Position numbers and translations under genes: made by a program
Part shown: one piece after another, positions 35,142-45,568 of the stretch
How the letters are laid out: each line of letters opens with the position of its first letter
How positions within the stretch are numbered: position 1 is the first letter of the stretch
The notes under the pieces: model-generated
Told to the model about the DNA's origin: nothing
What the model saw: the letters and a program-made list of their open reading frames with translations, nothing else
Databases searched by the model: none
From: Thermoflavifilum sp.
GTDB taxonomy: Bacteria > Bacteroidota > Bacteroidia > Chitinophagales > Chitinophagaceae
Direction of reading: 5' to 3'
Length of the DNA stretch: 64,000 nucleotides
Assembly (NCBI GenBank): GCA_023511875.1
Contig: JAIMAQ010000002.1
Span: forward strand, 62,001 to 126,000

Positions 35142-36259
35142 GGTTTTTTCTTCTGATCTTTTTGCTCTGATGATTTTTTTTGTCGTTGTTTTCTACGTTT
35201 GCTTGCTTTTTCAAGGGATTTTAGGCTAATCTGCCCTACTACATCTACAAATTCGTGCTCTTCTGGTTTGTTTTTTACGGGTAGGTCTTCAACGGGTTTT
35301 AGTTCATCTACGGCTATGCCTTGCTGGTTAAGGGCAAGAATTTCTTTGACCCGTTCGATGGTGAGTGCATAAGGTTTGGTTGGATTTTGTTCATAGGCAT
35401 ACCACATGAGGTTTTTGAAGATATCTCGTTTTTGCAAGATAGCTGGGCCGGAGGTCGTTTGCAACACATCGGCATTTTCAGGGAAATCTTTCAAGGCGTC
35501 GAGATAGGTATCTAGTTCATAGTTTAGGCAACATTTCAGTCGCCCACATTGGCCCGAGAGCTTGGCCTGGTTGATAGAGAGGTTTTGATAGCGGGCTGCT
35601 GTAGTGCTTACCGATTTAAAATCAGACAGCCAGGTAGAGCAGCACAGTTCTCTGCCACAAGTGCCTATACCACCCACTTTAGCCGCTTCTTGGCGGGCGC
35701 CTATCTGGCGCATTTCTACTTTGAGGCGAAATTCACTGGCATATACTTTGATAAGCTCTCGAAAGTCGACCCGCTCGTCGGCAGTATAGAAGAAGGTAGC
35801 TTTTTTCCCGTCGGCTTGAATTTCGACTTCGGTGAGTTTCATTTCCAGGCCCATGCTTCGAGCAATGGCTCGGGAGCGTATCAAGAGATCTTTTTCTCGC
35901 TTTTTGGAAGCCTCCATTTTAGCGAGATCATCGGCCGTGGCTTTTCTGAGAATTTTTTTGATGTCCGGCGTATTGGCCACACGGCGCTTTTTCATCTGGA
36001 GTTTTACCAGCTCTCCGGTAAGGCTCACCATACCCACATCAAATCCATTCATCCCTTCTACCGTGACCAGGTCTCCTTTTTCGAAAGTATAACGGGTTGT
36101 ATTGCGATAAAAATCTTTTCGGCTACCGTTATTAAAACTCACTTCTACAATGTCAAACGGTTTATCATAAGGTGATAACGGTATTTCGGCCAGCCAATTG
36201 AATACATCCATTCTATTGCAACCCCTGCATCCGCCGGACCCACATTGTCCACATCCCAT
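35138..36259 (-). CDS. ricT: PSP1-domain protein RicT (YaaT)
   Basis: A 373-aa cytoplasmic protein of the PSP1/RicT family. The N-terminus is cysteine-rich (MGCGQCGSGGCRGCNRMDVF), as usual in Bacteroidota. The PSP1 core (about 95-265) contains two cysteine clusters, GTCGRELCCSTWL and GQCGRLKCCLNYE. In Bacillus RicT works with RicA and RicF in an Fe-S-containing complex acting on RNase Y; whether that applies here is unknown. The C-terminus is a lysine-rich tail ending near QKKKP. It is downstream of holB in the same orientation, the same pairing as in Firmicutes. Confidence 0.88.
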   Translation of the reverse strand: MGCGQCGSGGCRGCNRMDVFNWLAEIPLSPYDKPFDIVEVSFNNGSRKDFYRNTTRYTFEKGDLVTVEGMNGFDVGMVSLTGELVKLQMKKRRVANTPDIKKILRKATADDLAKMEASKKREKDLLIRSRAIARSMGLEMKLTEVEIQADGKKATFFYTADERVDFRELIKVYASEFRLKVEMRQIGARQEAAKVGGIGTCGRELCCSTWLSDFKSVSTTAARYQNLSINQAKLSGQCGRLKCCLNYELDTYLDALKDFPENADVLQTTSGPAILQKRDIFKNLMWYAYEQNPTKPYALTIERVKEILALNQQGIAVDELKPVEDLPVKNKPEEHEFVDVVGQISLKSLEKASKRRKQRQKKSSEQKDQKKKP

Positions 36260-36353
36260 CTGTTCGGTTTTTTACTGTCAAAGATGAACTTCTATGCTTT
36301 AATGATGCAGCTAGCCTGGGATTGCTGTTTAATCCTAGCGAGCGTGCAATTGA

Positions 36354-36361
36354 CAAAGATA
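36354..36361 (-). promoter_or_regulatory. Possible -7 box for ricT
   Basis: Read on the minus strand this is TATCTTTG, about 95 bases upstream of the ricT start and just downstream of the holB stop. No -33 element is visible. It would give ricT its own start in addition to read-through from holB. Confidence 0.35.
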
Positions 36362-36392
36362 AGGTTATCTGTGGAAATCGTATTCGGTGCTT

Positions 36393-37529
36393 TTATCGAG
36401 TATCGACAGGGGAAATAAGCATATCACGTAAGTGCAGGGTGAGGGCATGAAACACTAGTCGGGCGTTGGCATTGCGTTCTATGTAGTAAATCGCCTGATT
36501 GAGTTGATCACTTAAGGTTGTGAGCTGGTTAAAGGAAAGCAGTTTTGAGAGACGATCAACAAATTCGCGTTCACTGTCGGGCAGATGCATCTGTTCGGCT
36601 GGTACATAATGTGCTTGAAGGGCTTTTTCTACGAGGTTTAAAAAGTATTGCAAAAAAAATTTCTGCTGCTCACGGCCGGTTTTGCTGCTACCGGTTTCTT
36701 CGATCCATTTGACTAAGGTGTTTACCTGCTGTCGAGCAATAGCATTTAGCCAATTGCGCAGATTTTCTTGCCAGTTGGTATGGGTATCGTGAAGCAAGCG
36801 AAGAGCCTGTCGATAGCTGCCATTGGCAGCCAGGCCAATTTGTGCAGCTAGTTGGGGAGAGGCATTTGCTCGAGTAATCAAGGCCTGGGTGATAGCTTCT
36901 GGTGCGAGGGGCACGAGGGGAATGGTTTGCAAGCGGGAGGCAATAGTGCCCAAGATGCGTTGGGGTTGCTGGCTGATGAAGATTAGCAACGTGTTTTCGG
37001 GAGGTTCTTCTATCATTTTTAAAAGCCGATTACCCTGCTGGCCCAAGTATTCGGGGAGCCAGAGGATTAAGATTTTGAATCCTCCTTCAAAACTTTTTAG
37101 ACTGAGTTTTCGCACAATTTCTCGACATTCGGCAGCAGTGATATTGCCCTGGCGGTTTTCGGCATGTATCTGTAGGAGCCAATCTTGCATATCGCCATAG
37201 GGGAAAACACCAACAAATTCGCGCCATTCTGCCAGATAATCATCGCTTACGGGCTCACTGCCCGGTTTACGTGGCACCACTGGAAAAGAAAAATGCACAT
37301 CGGGGTGCATGAGCTGTGCCATTTTTCGACAATTGGCGCACTCGCCACAAGCATCTGTTTTGCTTGGATGTTCACACAATACATACGTAGCCCATGCCAG
37401 CGCCAATGGTAGTCCACCACACCCTTCTGGCTCGCGAAAAAGCATAGCATGGGGAATACGTTGCTGTTGCGCCATGAGCAGGAGCTTTTCTTTAGCCGTT
37501 TGCTGATCGATCACTTCGGAAAACAACAT
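36393..37529 (-). CDS. holB: DNA polymerase III delta-prime subunit
   Basis: Clamp-loader subunit of 378 aa. The N-terminus, MLFSEVIDQQTAKEKLL, leads to PEGCGGLPLALAWA in place of a working Walker A: the Lys is absent, as expected of the non-hydrolysing delta-prime subunit. A zinc-binding set CGECANC lies near residue 61, then the SRC-like region reads IASRLQTIPL. The C-terminal collar domain spans about 230-375. It lies upstream of ricT with 133 bases between them. Confidence 0.92.
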   Translation of the reverse strand: MLFSEVIDQQTAKEKLLLMAQQQRIPHAMLFREPEGCGGLPLALAWATYVLCEHPSKTDACGECANCRKMAQLMHPDVHFSFPVVPRKPGSEPVSDDYLAEWREFVGVFPYGDMQDWLLQIHAENRQGNITAAECREIVRKLSLKSFEGGFKILILWLPEYLGQQGNRLLKMIEEPPENTLLIFISQQPQRILGTIASRLQTIPLVPLAPEAITQALITRANASPQLAAQIGLAANGSYRQALRLLHDTHTNWQENLRNWLNAIARQQVNTLVKWIEETGSSKTGREQQKFFLQYFLNLVEKALQAHYVPAEQMHLPDSEREFVDRLSKLLSFNQLTTLSDQLNQAIYYIERNANARLVFHALTLHLRDMLISPVDTR

Positions 37530-37556
37530 AGCTTATCCTGGAGAAAATGAAGCTCA

Positions 37557-37564
37557 CAAAAATA
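37557..37564 (-). promoter_or_regulatory. Possible -7 box (TAttTTTG) for holB
   Basis: On the minus strand TATTTTTG lies 28 bases upstream of the holB ATG at 37529. No -33 TTTG at normal distance. Confidence 0.35.
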
Positions 37565-37652
37565 CAAGCTAAGGACTAAGGAGAAAAACCTTCTCGGTGT
37601 TTTTAAGCATATTCATGCACGATTTATTACTTTAGCCATCAAAGATTGAGTT

Positions 37653-39596
37653 ATGCAAGTTTGCAAATTCGCTACGTGGTTTTTTGGCCTGCTGCTTTTT
37701 ACAGGTATGTATTTAGCTAGTGATGCCCAGCAATTTGATGTCTATAAAGCTTTTGCACCTGGATTTTACCAGCATTCCCCTAATGAATATCGAAGTGCCG
37801 ATGGGTCTCCTGGGCCTCGGTATTGGCAAAATCGGGTTGATTATGTGGTGCATGCTTATTTCGATACTTCTACGCTTCGTTTGTCGGGTCGGGTAGAGAT
37901 ACATTATGTGAATAATAGTCCGGATACGCTTCATTTTCTTTGGTTAGAGCTCGATCAAAACGCAGATCGTGACAATATGTTACAACCATGGAAGAATGGA
38001 GAAACCCTTCCACGCGATACCACCACAGGTTTTGTCTTATATGAAGTCAGTGCATCTCAACGCGCCTTATCTTATCAAGTTCATGGTACCCAGATGCAAG
38101 TCTGGCTCGATAAACCCTTACTTCCCCATCACGATATGCATTTGTTGGTTCGCTATGCTTATCATTTGCAACCCAGGAGTGGAGGCGGTCGTTCCGGTTA
38201 TTTAGATACTCGCTATGGGCGTATTTATGAATTTTCTTATTGGTATCCACGAGTATGTGTGTATGATGATCTACATGGCTGGAATACGCTTCCATTCCTC
38301 GGTCAGGGCGAATTTTATATGGATTATGGGGATATTGATTATACGGTAACTGTTCCTGCGGGCTTGTTGGTCGTAGGCTCAGGAGAGCTTCAGAATCCGG
38401 AGGAGGTGTTGACTCCTTTGGAGCTCAATCGCTTAGAAAAAGCGCGTAAAAGTGAACAAACCGTTCTTATTCGTTCGGTAGATGAACCGGCTACACATAT
38501 ACGTACGGGCGAGCTGAGTTGGCATTTCCACATGCGTCAAACGCGCGATGTGGCCTGGGCTATGTCGAGTGCATTTATCTGGGATGCTGCTCGGATAAGG
38601 CTTCCAGAAGGTCGTAGTGCATTGGCTATGAGTGTTTATCCTCAAGAAAGCTCGGGTGATAGTGCTTGGGGCAGAGCTACTGAATATGTAAAAGCCGCCG
38701 TGGAAATCTTTTCTCGACAATGGTTTCCGTATCCCTATCCCGTGGCAATCAACGTGGCTGGGCCTGTGGGAGGAATGGAGTTTCCTGGAATTACATTCGA
38801 TAGCTGGCGTAGCAAGGGCAAAGATCTTTGGTCATTGCTTGCACACGAAATTGGGCATAACTGGTTTCCTATGATTGTAGGTAGTGATGAACGTAGGAAT
38901 GCTTGGATGGACGAAGGGTTCAATACCTTTATCGATGTGTATGCTTCTGAACAATTTCATCACGGCGAATATGCGCCCAAGCGCGATGGTGAATATGCTC
39001 CACACGGGGGCAATCCGGCCGATGAGCTCATCCCCTACATAACCGGCAAAGATGTGCCACCCATTATTACCCATGCCGATGTAATTCCTCCTGCATATTT
39101 GCATCCATTGGAATATTTCAAAACAGCATACGGACTCGTATTGTTGCGGGAATTGATTTTGGGACATGCCCGATTTGATTCTGCTTTTCGAACCTATATC
39201 CAGCGCTGGGCCTACAAACATCCTTCGCCAGATGATTTCTTTAGAACTATGGAAAATGTTTCTGGTAAAGATTTAAGCTGGTTTTGGAGAGGCTGGTTTC
39301 AACACAATTGGACATTAGATCAGGCAATAGCAGGTGTTGAGTATGTACATCATGATCCTGCACAAGGAGCTATGCTTACCTTAGAAAATCGCCAGCAAAT
39401 GGTGATGCCGGTAGTGTTGAAAATCACCCAAGTCAATGGTGACACTTTGCGGTTTCGCTTGCCGGTGGAAATCTGGGAACAGGGCGCTCGTTATCAAGTA
39501 AAGCTCCCCACCAGAAAACCTTTAAAACAAATAGAGCTCGATCCTGATCATCTTTTGCCCGATTTGGATCGGACAAACAATGTATGGGAACCTTAA
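37653..39596 (+). CDS. M1-family aminopeptidase
   Basis: A 647-aa secreted zinc metallopeptidase. A signal peptide (MQVCKFATWFFGLLLFTGMYLASDA) is followed by an N-terminal beta-saddle and a thermolysin-like domain. The zinc site HEIGHNW has H398 and H402 with the third ligand E421, exact HExxH-x18-E spacing. The exopeptidase motif reads VGGMEFPG, comparable to GAMEN. A helical and beta-rich C-terminus follows. This Bacteroidota subgroup probably trims peptides in the periplasm or at the surface. It stands alone between holB (divergent) and katG (convergent). Confidence 0.92.
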   Translation: MQVCKFATWFFGLLLFTGMYLASDAQQFDVYKAFAPGFYQHSPNEYRSADGSPGPRYWQNRVDYVVHAYFDTSTLRLSGRVEIHYVNNSPDTLHFLWLELDQNADRDNMLQPWKNGETLPRDTTTGFVLYEVSASQRALSYQVHGTQMQVWLDKPLLPHHDMHLLVRYAYHLQPRSGGGRSGYLDTRYGRIYEFSYWYPRVCVYDDLHGWNTLPFLGQGEFYMDYGDIDYTVTVPAGLLVVGSGELQNPEEVLTPLELNRLEKARKSEQTVLIRSVDEPATHIRTGELSWHFHMRQTRDVAWAMSSAFIWDAARIRLPEGRSALAMSVYPQESSGDSAWGRATEYVKAAVEIFSRQWFPYPYPVAINVAGPVGGMEFPGITFDSWRSKGKDLWSLLAHEIGHNWFPMIVGSDERRNAWMDEGFNTFIDVYASEQFHHGEYAPKRDGEYAPHGGNPADELIPYITGKDVPPIITHADVIPPAYLHPLEYFKTAYGLVLLRELILGHARFDSAFRTYIQRWAYKHPSPDDFFRTMENVSGKDLSWFWRGWFQHNWTLDQAIAGVEYVHHDPAQGAMLTLENRQQMVMPVVLKITQVNGDTLRFRLPVEIWEQGARYQVKLPTRKPLKQIELDPDHLLPDLDRTNNVWEP

Positions 39597-39598
39597 AA

Positions 39599-39638
39599 CA
39601 TAAAAACAGGCTGCCGAACGAAATGCCGACAGCCTGTT
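39599..39638 (-). terminator. Intrinsic terminator of katG
   Basis: Arms AACAGGCTG (39605-39613) and CAGCCTGTT (39630-39638) form a nine-pair stem. On the minus strand the stem is followed by TTTATG and more T (through 39599 and below), right after the katG stop. The plus strand has no T tract, so it mainly serves katG, though it also sits 8 bases after the M1 peptidase stop. Confidence 0.7.
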
Positions 39639-39660
39639 GCTCAACGATACCATGAATGGT

Positions 39661-42427
<2,767 letters not shown>

Positions 42428-43210
42428 TTATTTTTTCCCTTCAAAAAATCCTTGATCTTTTAGCCATTGTCGAGTAAGAGCAATCACGCGTTGTTGCAAT
42501 TGATGCGGTGTTTCTTGATAAGATTGCACATGAATCGAGAAAAAATAAGGATGTTTATTTTCTTCTTCCCACCCAATCATCCAAGCTTGAGCCGCACTAT
42601 CGGTTTGCAGGCTTGTGGTGAGATAGCTCCAAGAATAATTGGGGGTTGTTTCTTTCAACATGAGGTGTTGTACCAAACGTTGTGGTCTTTCGTGAAAAGG
42701 AAGTTCATGAAAATATAAATGAATCAATAAACCCAGTTGTTCATCTGGAGAAATCAATAAATTACCATTATTCCAATAAGCATTTGCGGTATCGATTTGA
42801 GCGGGCTTACCATAATGTACAGAGTCGATCCAAAATTGCATGACTTGTTTTCGAATATGGGTAGAAAGCCATTGGTTCAGCCAATCGGGTTGTTGGCGAA
42901 ATATGATACCCATTGAGGCTGAATCGCCCGATGGTAGCTTCAGCATGCTGCTGGTATCGGCTACCAGTCCGGATTCTAATGCCACCAGCGCACTGAATAA
43001 CAAAAAACTATTGCCTGGTGCATAGCGTTGACTGGCTTGTTGAAGCGGATATACGCTCACCACATCGTGCATATTGTCGTATAGCATCATGCAACCTTGT
43101 AGATGAGCATGGTCGAGATAAGTCTTCCAAGAGGGTTTTTCTTTAATACCCGAATGGCAGCTAGTGAGAAATATTATGCATATGAGCAAAAAGCCAGTAA
43201 ATGCTTTCAT
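42428..43210 (-). CDS. Class D beta-lactamase-like lipoprotein lacking the active site
   Basis: A 260-aa lipoprotein (signal ends FLTSC, Cys18). The body aligns with OXA-type (class D) beta-lactamases: YAPGNSFLLFSALVALESGL matches the region around the catalytic serine, MQFWIDSVHYGK the YGN motif region, and WNNGNLLISPDEQ the conserved W-x-x-G-x-L-x-IS-x-x-EQ segment. Yet the S-x-x-K is lost: P-A-S-T-F-K of active enzymes reads P65-G-N-S-F-L70, so Ser becomes Asn67 and Lys becomes Leu70, and no K-T/S-G is recognisable. It is probably a non-catalytic penicillin-binding or structural relative. It sits 37 bases after kbl, apparently in one operon. Confidence 0.78.
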   Translation of the reverse strand: MKAFTGFLLICIIFLTSCHSGIKEKPSWKTYLDHAHLQGCMMLYDNMHDVVSVYPLQQASQRYAPGNSFLLFSALVALESGLVADTSSMLKLPSGDSASMGIIFRQQPDWLNQWLSTHIRKQVMQFWIDSVHYGKPAQIDTANAYWNNGNLLISPDEQLGLLIHLYFHELPFHERPQRLVQHLMLKETTPNYSWSYLTTSLQTDSAAQAWMIGWEEENKHPYFFSIHVQSYQETPHQLQQRVIALTRQWLKDQGFFEGKK

Positions 43211-43247
43211 CATGTATAGGTTGGATATATCATTCAAGAATAAAAGC

Positions 43248-44435
43248 TTATTTGAGCACACCCAGTTGGCGCCCAACTTTGGTGAATGCTTCAATGGCTT
43301 GATCTAGGTGTTCTTGTTCATGAGCTGCACTCAGTTGCACCCTAATTCTAGCCTGACCTTTGGGAACAACAGGATAGAAAAATCCAATCACATAAATATC
43401 GTGATGGAGTAACTCCTCTGCAAAACGTTGTGCCAATACTGCATCGTAGAGCATAACTGGAACAATAGGATGCTCGCCTGGCTTGATGTCGAACCCTGCT
43501 TTTGTCATTTGTTCGCGGAAATAACGGGTATTTTCCATGAGTTTATCGCGTAGTGACGATGTTTCACTCAGCATATCGATTACCGCTATAGAAGCGCCTA
43601 CCACAGCGGGGGCCAGGGTATTGGAAAACAGATAAGGCCTTGAACGTTGGCGGAGCAATTCGATGATTTCTTTACGGCCACTGGTAAATCCTCCCGAAGC
43701 GCCTCCTAGCGCTTTTCCCAGAGTACTGGTGATGATATCTATTTTGCCCATTACACCTCGATATTCATGTGTACCACGCCCTGTTTTTCCCAAGAAGCCA
43801 GTAGCATGGCTATCATCGACCATCACCACGGCTTGGTAACGTTCGGCCAGCTCTACAATTTTATCTAACTGGGCAATGGTGCCATCCATGCTAAAACAGC
43901 CGTCGGTAACGATTAGCCGAGTTCTTGCGTGAGAAGCTTCTTGCAGCTTGCGCTCTAGATCGGCCATGTTATTGTGCTGATAACGGTAACGTTGAGCCTT
44001 GCAAAGCCGAATGCCGTCGATAATAGAAGCATGGTTGAGCTCGTCGGATATTACGGCATCTTGTTCATTGAGTAAGGGTTCAAATACACCGCCGTTTGCA
44101 TCGAAACAAGCGGCATACAAAATGGTGTCTTCTGTCCCCAAAAATTCGCTAAGCTTCCGTTCCAACTCTTTGTGAATATCTTGCGTGCCACAAATGAAAC
44201 GAACACTGCTGAGCCCATATCCTCTTTCTTCAATAGCCTTGCGCGCAGCTTCACGTACTCGGGGATGATTGGCTAGCCCAAGGTAATTATTGGCACAGAA
44301 ATTAATCACCTTACGCCCCTTCACTCGGATTACTGCATCTTGTGGAGATTCAATGATTCGCTCTGTTTTGTATAAGCCAGCAGTACGCAGCTCATCGATT
44401 TCTTGTTGCAGGCGATGGAGAAAGGTAGTGTCCAT
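43248..44435 (-). CDS. kbl: Glycine C-acetyltransferase (2-amino-3-ketobutyrate CoA ligase)
   Basis: PLP enzyme (395 aa) that cleaves 2-amino-3-oxobutyrate with CoA to glycine and acetyl-CoA, the second step of threonine breakdown. Landmarks: [66 protein letters not shown], and the PLP lysine in [13 protein letters not shown]. The start at 44435 ([13 protein letters not shown]) corresponds to the family N-terminus; the frame remains open upstream to 44537. Threonine dehydrogenase is not adjacent. The close relative serine palmitoyltransferase is less likely given the HELE and GTHEYRGVM wording. Confidence 0.93.
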   Translation of the reverse strand: MDTTFLHRLQQEIDELRTAGLYKTERIIESPQDAVIRVKGRKVINFCANNYLGLANHPRVREAARKAIEERGYGLSSVRFICGTQDIHKELERKLSEFLGTEDTILYAACFDANGGVFEPLLNEQDAVISDELNHASIIDGIRLCKAQRYRYQHNNMADLERKLQEASHARTRLIVTDGCFSMDGTIAQLDKIVELAERYQAVVMVDDSHATGFLGKTGRGTHEYRGVMGKIDIITSTLGKALGGASGGFTSGRKEIIELLRQRSRPYLFSNTLAPAVVGASIAVIDMLSETSSLRDKLMENTRYFREQMTKAGFDIKPGEHPIVPVMLYDAVLAQRFAEELLHHDIYVIGFFYPVVPKGQARIRVQLSAAHEQEHLDQAIEAFTKVGRQLGVLK

Positions 44436-44906
44436 ATCCAAAAAATTTTCTTTTAGCAAAAGTCGGAATTCATTTGCATACCTGCTACAGTGATAGAAAA
44501 TTTGCGTAGAAATTCTATTAGATTTTTCAACAACCATTGTTTATGCAAAGCAATAAGCTAGGAGTTGAATGGATTGGATGTATTGATAAACAATTTTTGG
44601 CATCGTAACCCAATAACTCAAGTGAATTAAAATAGCTACACAGGGTAAAGAAAATAGTGTAAATTTTCGAAAGCATAAGCTCTTTGTTGAATATCTAACC
44701 CTTCCCATTTTGTTTTGTGTACAAGGAGATCAAGGCTTTCTGCTAAAGGCTGAGAGCAATGTCGGACATTTGTTTAAATCTCGCACCGAGTGATTAACTG
44801 ATGTGCGTGAGAAGTAAAGTTAATGACCATTTTACCCTCAACACTTTTCGAATTACAACAGAACAAGTGCTGGTATGGCATAGCGGATTTGTTTTGCTTC
44901 AATTAT

Positions 44907-44917
44907 AGTATCATACT
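44907..44917. promoter_or_regulatory. Small palindrome upstream of the receptor cassette
   Basis: AGTAT-C-ATACT is a 5-1-5 dyad about 80 bases upstream of the predicted -7 box. It could be an operator for a metal-responsive repressor, inferred only from symmetry and context. Confidence 0.3.
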
Positions 44918-44994
44918 CCTGCATGGTTATATCTTGAAGTAATATTTTGATGCTTTGGGCAGGAGGTAAATTTTTTTTTGGGGGCAACCTTGCA

Positions 44995-45002
44995 TAATTT
45001 TG
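44995..45002 (+). promoter_or_regulatory. Probable -7 box (TAatTTTG) for the receptor cassette
   Basis: TAATTTTG lies 18 bases before the ATG at 45021. A TTTG at 44977-44980 is present, but with a 14-base spacer, shorter than the usual 19-21, which could signal activator dependence. Confidence 0.4.
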
Positions 45003-45020
45003 CTACGTTCTAATCAGGTG

Positions 45021-45395
45021 ATGCGGCTTATTGCTTCTATATGGATATTGGCATTGTTGATGCAAACTTTCAGTAAGGATTTAATTATCTTAAATTTTCG
45101 GTTTAATCAGAAATTTATTGCCAGTTATCTCTGTGTGAATCGAGATAAGCCACAACTTCATTGCAATGGCCACTGTTTTTTAAAAAAGCAATTAGAGAAA
45201 GATCATCAACGAGATGCTACCCAAAATAGTGCAGATAAAGGCATACTCGATATACTATATTGCAGTATGAATGATCACCTGCAGCTGCCTTTCATTCCTT
45301 CAAATATTTTGTATTTCTTTCTACAAACACGTTCATTGTTGCATCCTGCGCTGAGAGCCATTTTCCATCCACCCGCTTCTTTGGGCATCGTTTGA
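45021..45395 (+). CDS. Small membrane-anchored protein with C-x9-C-x3-C motif
   Basis: A 124-aa protein. Residues 1-18 (MRLIASIWILALLMQTFS) form a signal anchor. The conserved-looking core, YLCVNRDKPQLHCNGHCFL, places cysteines at 38, 48 and 52, with His47 and His51 beside them; a lysine-rich helix follows and Cys81 lies later. I recall similar short, uncharacterised proteins with a C-N-G-K/H-C core in Bacteroidota near TonB receptors and copper-related genes, from memory only. The Cys/His set suggests metal binding or thiol chemistry on the periplasmic side. The receptor gene follows after 173 bases. The ATG at 45021 fits the signal anchor better than the TTG at 45000. Confidence 0.68.
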   Translation: MRLIASIWILALLMQTFSKDLIILNFRFNQKFIASYLCVNRDKPQLHCNGHCFLKKQLEKDHQRDATQNSADKGILDILYCSMNDHLQLPFIPSNILYFFLQTRSLLHPALRAIFHPPASLGIV

Positions 45396-45402
45396 TGTTA
45401 TT

Positions 45403-45506
45403 TTTTTACATGCTACATGGCTGGCAAAGACTTCTTGCTATAAGGCAAGCATGATGAAATGTTAATGAGTTGAACATGCTTAATGTAGCAATATAAGATG
45501 TAAAAA
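45403..45506 (+). promoter_or_regulatory. Structured leader upstream of the TonB-dependent receptor gene
   Basis: TTTTTACA (45403-45410) pairs with TGTAAAAA (45499-45506); directly adjoining, TGCTACAT (45411-45418) pairs exactly with ATGTAGCA (45483-45490), leaving an 8-base bulge. The enclosed 64 bases can form CTTGC/GCAAG (45434-45449) and GCATG/CATGC (45449-45479). This has the look of a multi-branched RNA. It ends 62 bases before the receptor ATG. It does not match the cobalamin or TPP riboswitch patterns I know. Expression control is inference. Confidence 0.45.
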
Positions 45507-45568
45507 TTTATCCATTCTGGTAACCAAGTATTATATAATTACACTCATTCTTTTAATGCCTACGAACA

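Larger units (their letters stand above)
44436..45020. other. Divergent control region between kbl and the Cys-rich membrane protein
   Basis: About 585 bases without a gene. It holds the 11-base palindrome AGTAT-C-ATACT (44907-44917), a run of T followed by GGGGG (44971-44984), and the -7 box at 44995-45002. It probably carries the promoters for both flanking genes. Confidence 0.6.

Noticed and set aside
35549-36175. 208-codon plus-strand frame opposite ricT
   Set aside because: Antisense shadow of a strongly conserved PSP1 domain; its own translation matches nothing recognisable.
36393-37529. Missing Walker A lysine in HolB as evidence of decay
   Set aside because: The delta-prime subunit normally does not hydrolyse ATP and Bacteroidota forms typically read GCGGLPLA here, so this is the expected state.
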